Assembly: GCA_003453735.1 (NCBI GenBank)
Contig: DMNE01000112.1
Span: 4,319-12,771 of the forward strand
Direction of reading: 5' to 3'
Source of the DNA: Nitrospiraceae bacterium
GTDB lineage: Bacteria > Nitrospirota > Thermodesulfovibrionia > Thermodesulfovibrionales > UBA9159
DNA length: 8,453 nucleotides
The notes below the pieces were generated by a model. It worked only from the letters and a program-made list of their open reading frames with translations, made no database searches and was not told where the DNA came from. Shown in pieces: positions 1 to 6,777 of the stretch (positions are counted from its first letter, which is position 1; each line of letters begins with the position of its first letter). The position numbers were made by a program, and so were the translations under genes.

Positions 1-40
1 CTCCTCACGGGATTCCCTATTAAGCTCATCGCACCTGAAC
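1..40 (-). promoter_or_regulatory. Cobalamin riboswitch, 5' part only (cut by window edge)
   Basis: Read on the minus strand from about position 40, the sequence shows CAGGTGC, then CTTAATAGGGAATCCCGTGAGGAG running off the edge at position 1. The GGTGC start followed by AATAGGGAA and a CCCGTG segment is the ordered 5' half of the cobalamin riboswitch core. The G-rich core, the B12 box and the expression platform would lie outside the window. A good promoter sits just upstream at 50-79, placing the transcript start at the riboswitch 5' end. The riboswitch should control a gene beyond position 1. It is recognised from the conserved 5' motifs alone. Confidence 0.75.
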
Positions 41-49
41 TATATTCCT

Positions 50-79
50 TTTATATACCCCAATGATAAAATATGTCAA
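50..79 (-). promoter_or_regulatory. Sigma-70-type promoter for the second riboswitch
   Basis: On the minus strand there is a perfect -35 TTGACA at 74-79. An 18-nt spacer later there is TATAAA at 50-55; an overlapping TATATA with 16-nt spacing is an alternative. The predicted start near position 43 falls at the 5' end of the riboswitch. The promoter begins only 23 nt after the stop codon of bzaE, with no convincing terminator between them, so read-through from bzaCDE into this unit is possible. Confidence 0.7.
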
Positions 80-102
80 CCTCTAATTTTGATTATCGCG
101 TC

Positions 103-1605
103 TTATAATTTTAAGGTCTCGCCCATCTCTTTTTCTGCTTCTCGAACTAGAAACGTTATTTTCTTCTCGTCAAACTGCTCTCCTGCCTCCAAAGCTGTCA
201 GGGTATCCTCAAAAACTTTCACAAGCATGCAATTTACTTTTATATATCTCTCAAGCATGCCCACGTGTCCAATTACCTTCCCGCTCCATATCCCCTCCAT
301 AAAGCTGAAGACGATATTAGTGATTTGCCTCATGATATCGGCAAGGACAGCGACTTCGGGGTTTTTAAAATAAGCAGTGCCTTCATAGGACGATGCTGTT
401 TGAAGTTGAAGACGTCCTTCCTTCTGAAGATTATGGTATGCCTGTGTGCCCTCCAGGACGATCTGGTGATGGTATAGCACGTTCGTAGTAACAGGGAGAT
501 TATTCAGCAGATCATTTCTTTTCAGGAATTCAAAGTTGATGCGAATCTCCTGCAAGGAGGAGTCGGGCTCGAACATGATAAATCCGACGTTTGGCTCCAC
601 TCCATGCTTCCTGAGGATGTGAAGAGCTCTCTCATTCTGAGCCACGGTTGTCATCTTATTCATCCGCCTGAGCGACTCGTCTTGCCCGCTTTCGAGTCCG
701 ACGAGAATGTGGCGGAGACCGGCATCCACCAGAGCACCGATGGTTTTATCGTGAATATCATTGACTCTTCCTTCGATGCCGAACCGTATGTCTCTTGGCT
801 TTAAAAGGGCGGCAATTCTCAGGGCTCTTTCCTGCCCCTTCTGTCCGGGACCAAAAAAATTGGGATCGGTAAAATAGAACTCCCTCAATCCTCTTTCTGA
901 AATGATTTCATCGATTTCCTCAACAATATTTTCCGGACTCCTGCCGCGCCAGCGGCTCCCCAGGCCATAAAAAGAATTGATAGAACAGAAGGTGCATTTT
1001 CCGTAGCATCCGCGGCTCCCCAATAGGTTTGCTTCCGGTAAACGGTACATCGCCTCAGTGCGTACGGGAAGAGGAAGGCTATCAAGGTGCTCGATGGGCT
1101 TCTGTCTTTGGTATTTGATGCCGCCCGACCCATCTCTCACTGCAAGGCCGGGGACGCAGGGAGTATAGATTCCGGTTGAAGCCGCCTCTGCTAGATTTGC
1201 AAAAGGAACCTCGGGTTCTCCAATAATGACAGAATCAACAGCGCAACAGCTCTTCAGGATGTCTTTAGAAGCATTTGTTGCAAAAAAACCATAGGCGGTT
1301 ATAGAAGAGGCTAACGCTTCACTCTTTACTCCTTCGAGACAATCAAAGAGCGCAAGGTCCCTCCTCCACTGATAGACCATATGCACTCCGAGGATATCCG
1401 GTTTTATAGCACGCACTCTGTCCTGTATCTCTTCATAGGATAGGCCATCCAGATACCCTTCCACGATCGAGACGTCATGTCCTTCTCTTTTCAGCATCCC
1501 AGCCGCATATCCGGTGAGAAGGCATGATGAGAGCGGAGTGTTTGCAATATCGTTACACCGTTCAGGGATAATGCTCCGCGGGTGCTCCAATAGGAGTATC
1601 TTCAT
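103..1605 (-). CDS. bzaE: B12-binding radical SAM enzyme, probable BzaE
   Basis: This is a 500-residue protein. Residues 1-145 form a cobalamin-binding (Rossmann-like) domain that ends in the typical IIGEPEVPF segment. The radical SAM core carries the CxxxCxxC motif at C200, C204 and C207, followed by YFTDPNFFGPG and HILVGLESGQDESLRRMNK, both typical of the class B B12-radical SAM group. In the known Bza pathway, BzaD and BzaE turn 5-methoxybenzimidazole into 5,6-dimethylbenzimidazole; BzaE takes the last step. It starts 4 nt after the bzaD stop. AGGAGGTG about 10 nt upstream supports ATG at 1605 over a longer in-frame ORF reaching 1680 inside bzaD. The bza assignment rests on gene order, the riboswitch and the neighbouring methyltransferase. 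The D and E labels follow operon order and could be swapped. Other B12-radical SAM enzymes (BchE-like, hopanoid) are less likely here. Confidence 0.72.
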   Translation of the reverse strand: MKILLLEHPRSIIPERCNDIANTPLSSCLLTGYAAGMLKREGHDVSIVEGYLDGLSYEEIQDRVRAIKPDILGVHMVYQWRRDLALFDCLEGVKSEALASSITAYGFFATNASKDILKSCCAVDSVIIGEPEVPFANLAEAASTGIYTPCVPGLAVRDGSGGIKYQRQKPIEHLDSLPLPVRTEAMYRLPEANLLGSRGCYGKCTFCSINSFYGLGSRWRGRSPENIVEEIDEIISERGLREFYFTDPNFFGPGQKGQERALRIAALLKPRDIRFGIEGRVNDIHDKTIGALVDAGLRHILVGLESGQDESLRRMNKMTTVAQNERALHILRKHGVEPNVGFIMFEPDSSLQEIRINFEFLKRNDLLNNLPVTTNVLYHHQIVLEGTQAYHNLQKEGRLQLQTASSYEGTAYFKNPEVAVLADIMRQITNIVFSFMEGIWSGKVIGHVGMLERYIKVNCMLVKVFEDTLTALEAGEQFDEKKITFLVREAEKEMGETLKL

Positions 1606-1609
1606 TGCA

Positions 1610-2932
1610 CTACCGCACCTCCTGCCGGAGAAACACATTCCTGCAAAGGTGCAAAGTCTCCAGGCGGTATCTAAAGGCATCGAAGGGTTTCGGATTATAG
1701 TATGTCGGATACAGAAGGTCTGTCTCGGGCCCTATGACTCCACTGGCTCTCGCTACTGCTTCAATCTGTGTTCCCGGCAAAATACGTATATTATTTAACA
1801 CGACGGTGCCAAGATTTTTCTTTCTGCTGTGCTTATCATAGACTCGCTCTAACAAGCGAAGTCCCTTATCACAGGTCCTTTTCGACTCCCCGGGAACATT
1901 CACCATGAAGTGGTAAACACTGATCACATCGGTCATGGCAGCGATGCCAGCAGCTTTCATGATGTCCCTCTCACTGAGCCTTTTGTCAAGCACGTCGAGA
2001 GATTCCTGACAAAGGCCGTCGGGTGAAAAAGAGAAACACTCACATCCTGCTTTTTCAAAAAGTGCTGCAGTTTTTTCATCGAAATAATCTTCTCTCATGA
2101 AACCATCCCATTTGAGCTTCAGTTTCCTCAGGAGTATTTCTCTGCATATAGCTTCGATGTGGTCACTGGGAAAATTCACGATTGGGTCGGTGAAATGAAA
2201 GCGCTCAATACCATATTCCTTGTTCAAGGATTCCATCTCGTTCACCACATCCCGCGGTGATCGGCACCTTAACCGCCTTCCCTGTAGTCTGGGATATACA
2301 CAATAGGCGCAATGGAAAGGACAGCCACGTTTTGTCTCAATTCCGATGGAAGGTACATAATCATTATTCCCTGAATAAAGGGAAGGATTCAGCAAGTTTC
2401 TGATGGGCCGGCCGTAATGCGCCATAGCCAAGCGTGTCGAGGGCACAACGATTTTTATTCTCTTCCCCCTGCGCATACAGAGTCCTTTTATGGGAGGCGG
2501 ATTTTCCAAAGAAACGAGGAGAAGCGGCAAAGGAGTTTCCGCTTCTCCTATGATACCGTAATGAATTTGCGGCGCTTCACGCATCAGCCGTTCAGGGAAA
2601 AGCGAAAACCCTGCGCCGCCAACAATAAGCCAGGATTTCGGCATGATAGAAGCAACCAGCCGCGCAGTGACCAGGAAGGGGGGAACGAGGGAGCTGGTCT
2701 TGTTTGCCAGCGGGTCTATGTTCCGGAACGATAACCCCACCACATCCGGTCTGAAGCTCAAGAGCTTTTTTTTCACGGCCCCGAAGGGATCTATCTCAAG
2801 ATTCATGTCGAGAATCTCCACTTCATACCCTTTCCGGTGAAGAGAACCTGCCAATATGACAATTCCAATTGGGTAGACTCGCTCGTGGGCAATCCCCTCC
2901 ATCGAAGGGGTCTGTATGAATAGGACACGCAT
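1610..2932 (-). CDS. bzaD: B12-binding radical SAM enzyme, probable BzaD
   Basis: This is a 440-residue protein from the ATG at 2932. A cobalamin-binding domain covers roughly the first 140 residues (start MRVLFIQTPSMEG; IIGEAETPLPL near its end). The radical SAM motif CPFHCAYC follows, with the three cluster cysteines about 204, 208 and 211 residues from this start, then FHFTDPIVNFP. In the Bza pathway BzaD is assigned to C-methylation of 5-methoxybenzimidazole, giving 5-methoxy-6-methylbenzimidazole. A GTG at 2941 overlaps the bzaC stop as GTGA and would add three residues. I prefer the ATG because GGGTGA lies upstream at suitable spacing, whereas the GTG has no ribosome binding site. Either start implies coupling to bzaC. 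It was identified by domain content and position between bzaC and bzaE, and its specific substrate is inferred. Confidence 0.72.
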   Translation of the reverse strand: MRVLFIQTPSMEGIAHERVYPIGIVILAGSLHRKGYEVEILDMNLEIDPFGAVKKKLLSFRPDVVGLSFRNIDPLANKTSSLVPPFLVTARLVASIMPKSWLIVGGAGFSLFPERLMREAPQIHYGIIGEAETPLPLLLVSLENPPPIKGLCMRRGKRIKIVVPSTRLAMAHYGRPIRNLLNPSLYSGNNDYVPSIGIETKRGCPFHCAYCVYPRLQGRRLRCRSPRDVVNEMESLNKEYGIERFHFTDPIVNFPSDHIEAICREILLRKLKLKWDGFMREDYFDEKTAALFEKAGCECFSFSPDGLCQESLDVLDKRLSERDIMKAAGIAAMTDVISVYHFMVNVPGESKRTCDKGLRLLERVYDKHSRKKNLGTVVLNNIRILPGTQIEAVARASGVIGPETDLLYPTYYNPKPFDAFRYRLETLHLCRNVFLRQEVR

Positions 2933-2937
2933 ATTTT

Positions 2938-4491
2938 TCACCCTAGGAGTATTAACGCAAAATATTTTATGAAGCTGTCTTTGTTCTTCAAGGTTCTCAC
3001 GGTTGCGCCTGCTCGTCTGACCGTCTCAAATACGTCAATGCCTGCTCCTTCCATAGAAGGTCTGGCATTCGCTGTGTTCGTACAGACTCCATTGGTGGCG
3101 CAGGATTTACAGAGTGAGCACGGACCCGCCCAATAGGAAAAGGCTTTATAAAAACCTGCTTTGAATGTCTCCCGTTCCGCCTGCAAAACCCGCTGCTGGA
3201 AAACTTTCGTCGGCGGCTCGCCCTCAAGCAGTAATGCATACTTGTAGTCTCTTACGATGTCTCTGGTCTTCTGAGACGTAGGACTGTTTGGAGGACAACG
3301 GGGGCTCCCATATCTGTCACATCCAAACCGGCAGCGAAGATCTGTCCAGTCGGAGATGTGGATATCTTCTGTCGTTATCCGGTAAACTTTTCTAAAACCG
3401 ATTGCTAGAATTCTTGAACTCAGAAGGTCTACCGCCTCGATATGGAGAGCCCCAAGAGCCCTTTTATCCTTTGAGGCGAACAGAACAGCCGTATCGGTCT
3501 TCAAGGCAATCAGATCCGTACAGGAAAGCCCGAGACGGCATAACTCATCCTGAACAAGCTTGCCTGAAAAAATCCTGCCGTTGAACGTGTTGAGAAACAT
3601 ATTCAGATCGCTCAGCGCCGCTTTTTCAGGGCTGTGCTCCAAAAAGAAATCATGAATCACAACAATACCCTTCTTCCTGAGACAATCAGAGGCCGACATC
3701 AGAATATGGGGTAACTCTTTCTCGGAATACGCATGAACAATGTTAGAAAGGATGACAAGATCGAAGGTTCCCTTTCTGACAGGCCAGGGTTCAAGGACAT
3801 TTCCCGGGCAATACCGCATCCTTCCGTCGAGCGATTTATCTACCAATATCTCCCTGGTATAGTCAAGGATATCCGGAAGATCAAGGAGGACTGCTTTTGT
3901 AAGAGGGAAGTGCTCAAGGAACGCTGCTGCAATGGCCCCCGAGCCGGCTCCCACATCAAGGATCTCTCCTTTCAATGGCTGACCTTCAAAGAATCCGAGG
4001 ATCTCTTTACTCTTTATTTTTGCGATGCTGTCCATTGCGCTGATGTATTTTCTTATGCGATTCATTCTTTTCCAAGAGCTATCATGCCCTGCATAATCCG
4101 CTTTCCTCCCCTTCTTGAGACACTCAGAGATTCCCTTCCAACTCAAATGAAGGAATTTTCGCCAGAGGATGGAGTCTCCCTGATAATGTTCTCTGCCACG
4201 CACCAAATAGTCACTTGCCACTTGAGTGTTAAAATATGTTTTATCTTGCTTTGTTACCAGTCCCATTGCACTGAGAGCTTGCAGAAACCGTTTAAGCCCC
4301 TGGGGATGTACCTTAAGCGTCCTGGAACGCGTATCAACGCTCGCTCCTTTCTCTTCGATGAGGGAGAAGATTTCCATCTCAACCGAAGTAAAAAGAACCT
4401 CCGAAAACCAGTAGGCTGTGGCCAAATCTTCAAGATATTGTGGTCCGGTTTCCTGAATGTCGTGATGCAGGAAAGATAAGGTCTTTTTCAT
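2938..4491 (-). CDS. bzaC: O-methyltransferase fused to DUF2284-like Cys-rich domain, probable BzaC
   Basis: This is a 517-residue fusion. Residues ~20-110 look like the winged-helix dimerisation domain of class I O-methyltransferases. Residues ~172-340 are the SAM-binding fold, with ILDVGAGSG at 177-185, acidic D204 in LLDLP, and VVIHDFF at 277-283. Residues ~348-517 form a separate cysteine-rich domain with C387, C391, CPPNSPT from C399, and CSLCKSC (C458, C461, C464) plus C470. This resembles DUF2284 predicted metal-binding proteins and may hold an iron-sulfur cluster. BzaC O-methylates 5-hydroxybenzimidazole. It is the first gene after the riboswitch. Its ATG directly follows the U-tract of a terminator hairpin, and its likely ribosome binding site, GAGGA, lies in the 3' arm of that hairpin. 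The role of the C-terminal domain is unknown to me. I am sure of the domain reading and fairly sure of the pathway. Confidence 0.72.
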   Translation of the reverse strand: MKKTLSFLHHDIQETGPQYLEDLATAYWFSEVLFTSVEMEIFSLIEEKGASVDTRSRTLKVHPQGLKRFLQALSAMGLVTKQDKTYFNTQVASDYLVRGREHYQGDSILWRKFLHLSWKGISECLKKGRKADYAGHDSSWKRMNRIRKYISAMDSIAKIKSKEILGFFEGQPLKGEILDVGAGSGAIAAAFLEHFPLTKAVLLDLPDILDYTREILVDKSLDGRMRYCPGNVLEPWPVRKGTFDLVILSNIVHAYSEKELPHILMSASDCLRKKGIVVIHDFFLEHSPEKAALSDLNMFLNTFNGRIFSGKLVQDELCRLGLSCTDLIALKTDTAVLFASKDKRALGALHIEAVDLLSSRILAIGFRKVYRITTEDIHISDWTDLRCRFGCDRYGSPRCPPNSPTSQKTRDIVRDYKYALLLEGEPPTKVFQQRVLQAERETFKAGFYKAFSYWAGPCSLCKSCATNGVCTNTANARPSMEGAGIDVFETVRRAGATVRTLKNKDSFIKYFALILLG

Positions 4492-4526
4492 AAAACAAAA
4501 ATCCTCAGAACTGTTGCCCTGAGGAT
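4492..4526 (-). terminator. Riboswitch terminator hairpin that also contains the bzaC ribosome binding site
   Basis: On the minus strand ATCCTCAG (4519-4526) pairs perfectly with CTGAGGAT (4501-4508) across a 10-nt loop. TTTTGTTTT follows, and then the bzaC ATG at once. It therefore has the form of an intrinsic terminator. The GAGGA in the 3' arm is the only plausible bzaC ribosome binding site (10 nt spacing), so the same hairpin could block translation as well. Confidence 0.8.
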
Positions 4527-4544
4527 TGCACCATGTTTCACTTG

Positions 4545-4594
4545 ATCCTCCCTTCTGTCCGCGAGAAGGTTTCCTTCAGTGACTCATAGTCACT
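4545..4594 (-). promoter_or_regulatory. Expression platform with alternative hairpins
   Basis: Between the aptamer and the terminator, the minus strand can form AGTGACT-ATG-AGTCACT (4578-4594), then GAAGG-AAA-CCTTC (4565-4577). Its CCTTC can instead pair as CCTTCT (4564-4569) with AGAAGG (4551-4556). Next, GAGGAT (4545-4550) is complementary to ATCCTC (4521-4526), the 5' arm of the terminator. That pairing would act as an antiterminator. The pairings are seen in the sequence; which one each ligand state favours is inferred. Confidence 0.55.
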
Positions 4595-4630
4595 CTACTT
4601 CCTGATCGCACTTTACGGATATAGTTACTT

Positions 4631-4785
4631 CCAGGCAGGTCTTCTGGCTCCCGGTTCGCTCTACTCACCAGCCTTCCCGAAATGCAAATATCAGTGGCTC
4701 TCAGTTGGCTTTCGTCCCCGGATACAGCGGCGGGACCGCTCCCGATTTTCACAGGATTCCCTCTTATGCCTTACGGCACCTGAAA
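4631..4785 (-). promoter_or_regulatory. Cobalamin riboswitch (complete aptamer)
   Basis: The minus strand shows the ordered cobalamin riboswitch signature. GGTGCC is at 4775-4780, AGAGGGAA near 4757-4763, and CTGTGAAAATC at 4744-4754. GGGAGCGGTCCCGCCGCTGT follows around 4724-4743. The B12 box GCCACTG is at 4692-4698 and GGGAAGGC at 4671-4678. The closing strand AGCCAGAAGACCTGCCTGG ends at 4631. It lies in the 498-nt gap between the methyltransferase gene and bzaC, downstream of a promoter and upstream of a terminator. Cobalamin binding is expected to switch off bzaCDE. The rest of that gap, about 4824-4989, shows no gene; it holds a short T-run near 4930 without a strong stem. Confidence 0.95.
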
Positions 4786-4793
4786 ATCATTTA

Positions 4794-4823
4794 ATTCTTA
4801 CAGGAAGTACAATCAAAAGTCAA
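4794..4823 (-). promoter_or_regulatory. Probable promoter of the riboswitch-bzaCDE unit
   Basis: On the minus strand TTGACT (4818-4823) is followed, after 18 nt, by AAGAAT (4794-4799) with an upstream TG, which could serve as an extended -10. An overlapping TAAGAA gives 17-nt spacing. The predicted start near 4787 coincides with the 5' end of the riboswitch. The -10 match is only moderate; position is the main support. Confidence 0.55.
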
Positions 4824-4989
4824 CAATATCCTCATACCACATCTCTCAAAAGTCAGAACGCGACGCGCAGAGTGCTTCTCATTAATCAAGTATTTTTTAC
4901 GAATTGAATTCATTTCCTATCCACTCATGAAAAAAACCTTCTCAAGACCAAAAAGTCAATCGAAAATATTGGACCGATTTATCAGACCG

Positions 4990-5577
4990 TTATGAAGTTC
5001 TTTGGCGTGGTCCTGAAGGGAAAAACCGCGGCACCCCCCTTTTATATTCTTTGTAATCCTCACCAAACCGCTCTGAGAGTTCTCTTTCCTCGAGGGGGAT
5101 TATGAAGATGTTGACCGCTACGCAATCAAGGACGGCGATGATCCCCACAGCAACAACACCGGTCATGAGGAAGACCCCCGAGAACATCAGGGTATGAGCC
5201 AAATACGTCGGATGCCTCACAACAGAAAAAGGGCCCTTTGTGACGAGGGTTCCCGTGATCCTTTCAGATATTTCGGGTAAGCCCACAAGACCCTCAAAGG
5301 TGAGGAGTTTGCCGGTCCACACATGAAGGGATGTGCCGAGTGACAGGAGGAAAATACCCACTATATTCACCAAGTGAGGAAAGTGAATCGTATAGTGAAG
5401 CAGGAAACCTCTCTGAGAGCAGATAAGATATGCCAGCGGTAGCCATGCCGCTATGAACACGATATACGTCAATCGACCGATTCTTCTAAAAAACGGCGTC
5501 GCACAGTGCACCAGTATCCAGAAAAGAGGTATTATTGGCCAGAGAACGAGCGTCGCCAGGGCAAGAACGTCCGTCAA
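4990..5577 (-). CDS. Membrane methyltransferase, ICMT/PEMT-like
   Basis: This 195-residue protein is highly hydrophobic, with probable membrane segments near residues 4-25, 36-54, 67-86 and 127-161. The C-terminal half carries the family signature: VVRHPTYLAH at 119-128, EERELSERFGEDYKEYKRGVPRFFP from E163, and a G...P pattern between them. These are SAM-binding features of the isoprenylcysteine carboxyl methyltransferase and phospholipid methyltransferase superfamily. The start is TTG at 5577, three nt after the stop of the radical SAM gene. AAGGAA lies about 8 nt upstream, and no earlier ATG or GTG is available. The tight spacing suggests a shared transcript, so it may methylate the product of that enzyme or its peptide. 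The family also includes lipid and small-molecule methyltransferases, so the substrate is unknown. Confidence 0.8.
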   Translation of the reverse strand: MTDVLALATLVLWPIIPLFWILVHCATPFFRRIGRLTYIVFIAAWLPLAYLICSQRGFLLHYTIHFPHLVNIVGIFLLSLGTSLHVWTGKLLTFEGLVGLPEISERITGTLVTKGPFSVVRHPTYLAHTLMFSGVFLMTGVVAVGIIAVLDCVAVNIFIIPLEERELSERFGEDYKEYKRGVPRFFPSGPRQRTS

Positions 5578-5580
5578 CCC

Positions 5581-6624
5581 TTATTCCTTAAGAAAACATT
5601 GAGGATCTTCCGCAAGAAAATCATGCTCGCCACGGTATTGCGAATAAGAATAGGCTATCGCCCTGCATCCTCTACAGGTGTCCCATCTTTTACACCTTCC
5701 GCATTTTCCCGTATATTTTGTCTTATCTCGCAGTGCCCCTAGAACCTCAGAGGTAGACCATATCTCCCTCAATGAGTCCTTCCTTAGGTTTCCTATGGGG
5801 ATCGCCAGTCTCCTGCAGGGGGTAATGGTCCCGTCAGGAAGAAAGGTCAAACCTGATAGGCCAGCAGCACATCCCCCTATGGGAAACGCTCCACCGGAAT
5901 CATTCGTGTCTGAAGACATCTGGGATGCAATAGGATCACCCGTAACGATCTTCAGCTCATTTGTATGTAGGGACGCTATAGCTTGATAGAGTTCCCGTAC
6001 TCTTTCGCGTTTGAGCATTCTGTCGATTAACTCTCCCCCTCTTCCCGACGGAACGAGTCTCGAGAAACCCAACCTTTGAACTCCGACGGAGGATGCCAAG
6101 TCAACCACATCCATAAAATATTCGGCGTTTATTTCCGAGAGCGTGGTATTCAGGGTAACGGTTATTCCTGCTTCCAGGAGATGCTGAACGCCTTTTAGGG
6201 CTTGGTGGAAAGTCCCTTTTCCCCTGACTGCTTCATGCACCCTCTCTGGTCCTTCTATGCTCACCTGCACCCCCTTTACACCCAGTGCTTCCAGTCTTTT
6301 CGCCCTGTCCGCAGTAATAAGGGTGCCATTGGAAAGGAGATAAATATCGAAACCGCCTCTGCCTATGTCCTCAAGAATTTCGAAAATATCCTGTCTGAGA
6401 AATGGCTCGCCCCCGGTAACATTAAAGCTGGGAGAGAAGACGATATCATAGGTTTGAGTCCAGTCCTCTATCAACCGTGACACCTCTGCCACAGCCTCTC
6501 TTATCTCGGGCAGAGACATCTCAGAGGAGCCACGCCCGGTTTGATAGCAGTGTTTACACCTGAGGTTACACCTCTCCGTCAGATGATACTGAATGAAAAA
6601 ATCATGTGAACCTATTATTGACAT
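5581..6624 (-). CDS. Radical SAM/SPASM enzyme, putative peptide maturase
   Basis: This is a 347-residue enzyme. CNLRCKHC gives the radical SAM cluster ligands C19, C23 and C26, and NVTGGEP at 68-74 is the SAM-contact motif. The C-terminal SPASM domain has the full cysteine set: C252, then GxxxxC at G265-C270, then C308, C311, C317, C320 and C343, enough for two auxiliary 4Fe-4S clusters. The CRGCRAIAYSYS and LAEDPQC segments resemble PqqE, AhbC/AhbD and NirJ relatives, which modify peptides or tetrapyrroles. It lies 153 nt downstream of a 34-codon gene and 3 nt before a membrane methyltransferase. No haem synthesis genes are nearby, so I favour peptide modification, but the haem-type reading cannot be excluded. 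The ATG has a weak ribosome binding site and an in-frame TAA two codons upstream fixes the start. Confidence 0.85.
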   Translation of the reverse strand: MSIIGSHDFFIQYHLTERCNLRCKHCYQTGRGSSEMSLPEIREAVAEVSRLIEDWTQTYDIVFSPSFNVTGGEPFLRQDIFEILEDIGRGGFDIYLLSNGTLITADRAKRLEALGVKGVQVSIEGPERVHEAVRGKGTFHQALKGVQHLLEAGITVTLNTTLSEINAEYFMDVVDLASSVGVQRLGFSRLVPSGRGGELIDRMLKRERVRELYQAIASLHTNELKIVTGDPIASQMSSDTNDSGGAFPIGGCAAGLSGLTFLPDGTITPCRRLAIPIGNLRKDSLREIWSTSEVLGALRDKTKYTGKCGRCKRWDTCRGCRAIAYSYSQYRGEHDFLAEDPQCFLKE

Positions 6625-6686
6625 AGTTTATTGTAGGGTAACATAGAACTCTCGATTATTACAGGAGAGTACCGCACAAACGGAAA

Positions 6687-6721
6687 GGGCAGGAATGGTA
6701 GTTTTCCAACCGTTCCTGCCC
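6687..6721 (-). terminator. Hairpin between small peptide gene and radical SAM gene (partial terminator or processing site)
   Basis: On the minus strand GGGCAGGAA (6713-6721) pairs with TTCCTGCCC (6687-6695), extended past one mismatch by GG/CC. It is followed by TTTCCGTTTG, a broken U-tract. This would be a weak or leaky terminator, or a stable 3' end for the short upstream message. Either would yield more peptide mRNA than enzyme mRNA, as is common in RiPP loci. A smaller CGTTGC/GCAACG hairpin lies at 6741-6759. Confidence 0.55.
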
Positions 6722-6777
6722 TCTTCTTCGTGAAGTTCTTCGTTGCCTGACCAGCAACGTTAGCTCTTTCAACTCTT

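Noticed and set aside
1606..1680. 25-residue N-terminal extension of the bzaE frame
   Set aside because: It lies inside bzaD, whereas ATG at 1605 has AGGAGGTG upstream and begins the cobalamin-binding fold directly.
103..2932. BchE-like bacteriochlorophyll or hopanoid radical SAM assignment for the two B12-binding enzymes
   Set aside because: No other pigment or hopanoid genes are seen, while the cobalamin riboswitch and adjacent O-methyltransferase fit bzaCDE better.
3733..4479. 248-codon open frame on the plus strand, opposite bzaC
   Set aside because: It is fully antisense to a gene with clear methyltransferase motifs, has no recognisable domain, and the opposite strand explains the open frame.
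5581..6624. Radical SAM enzyme as AhbC/AhbD or NirJ (haem or haem d1 synthesis)
   Set aside because: The SPASM tail looks similar, but no siroheme or haem genes are near and a small peptide gene lies just upstream. It is kept only as an alternative.
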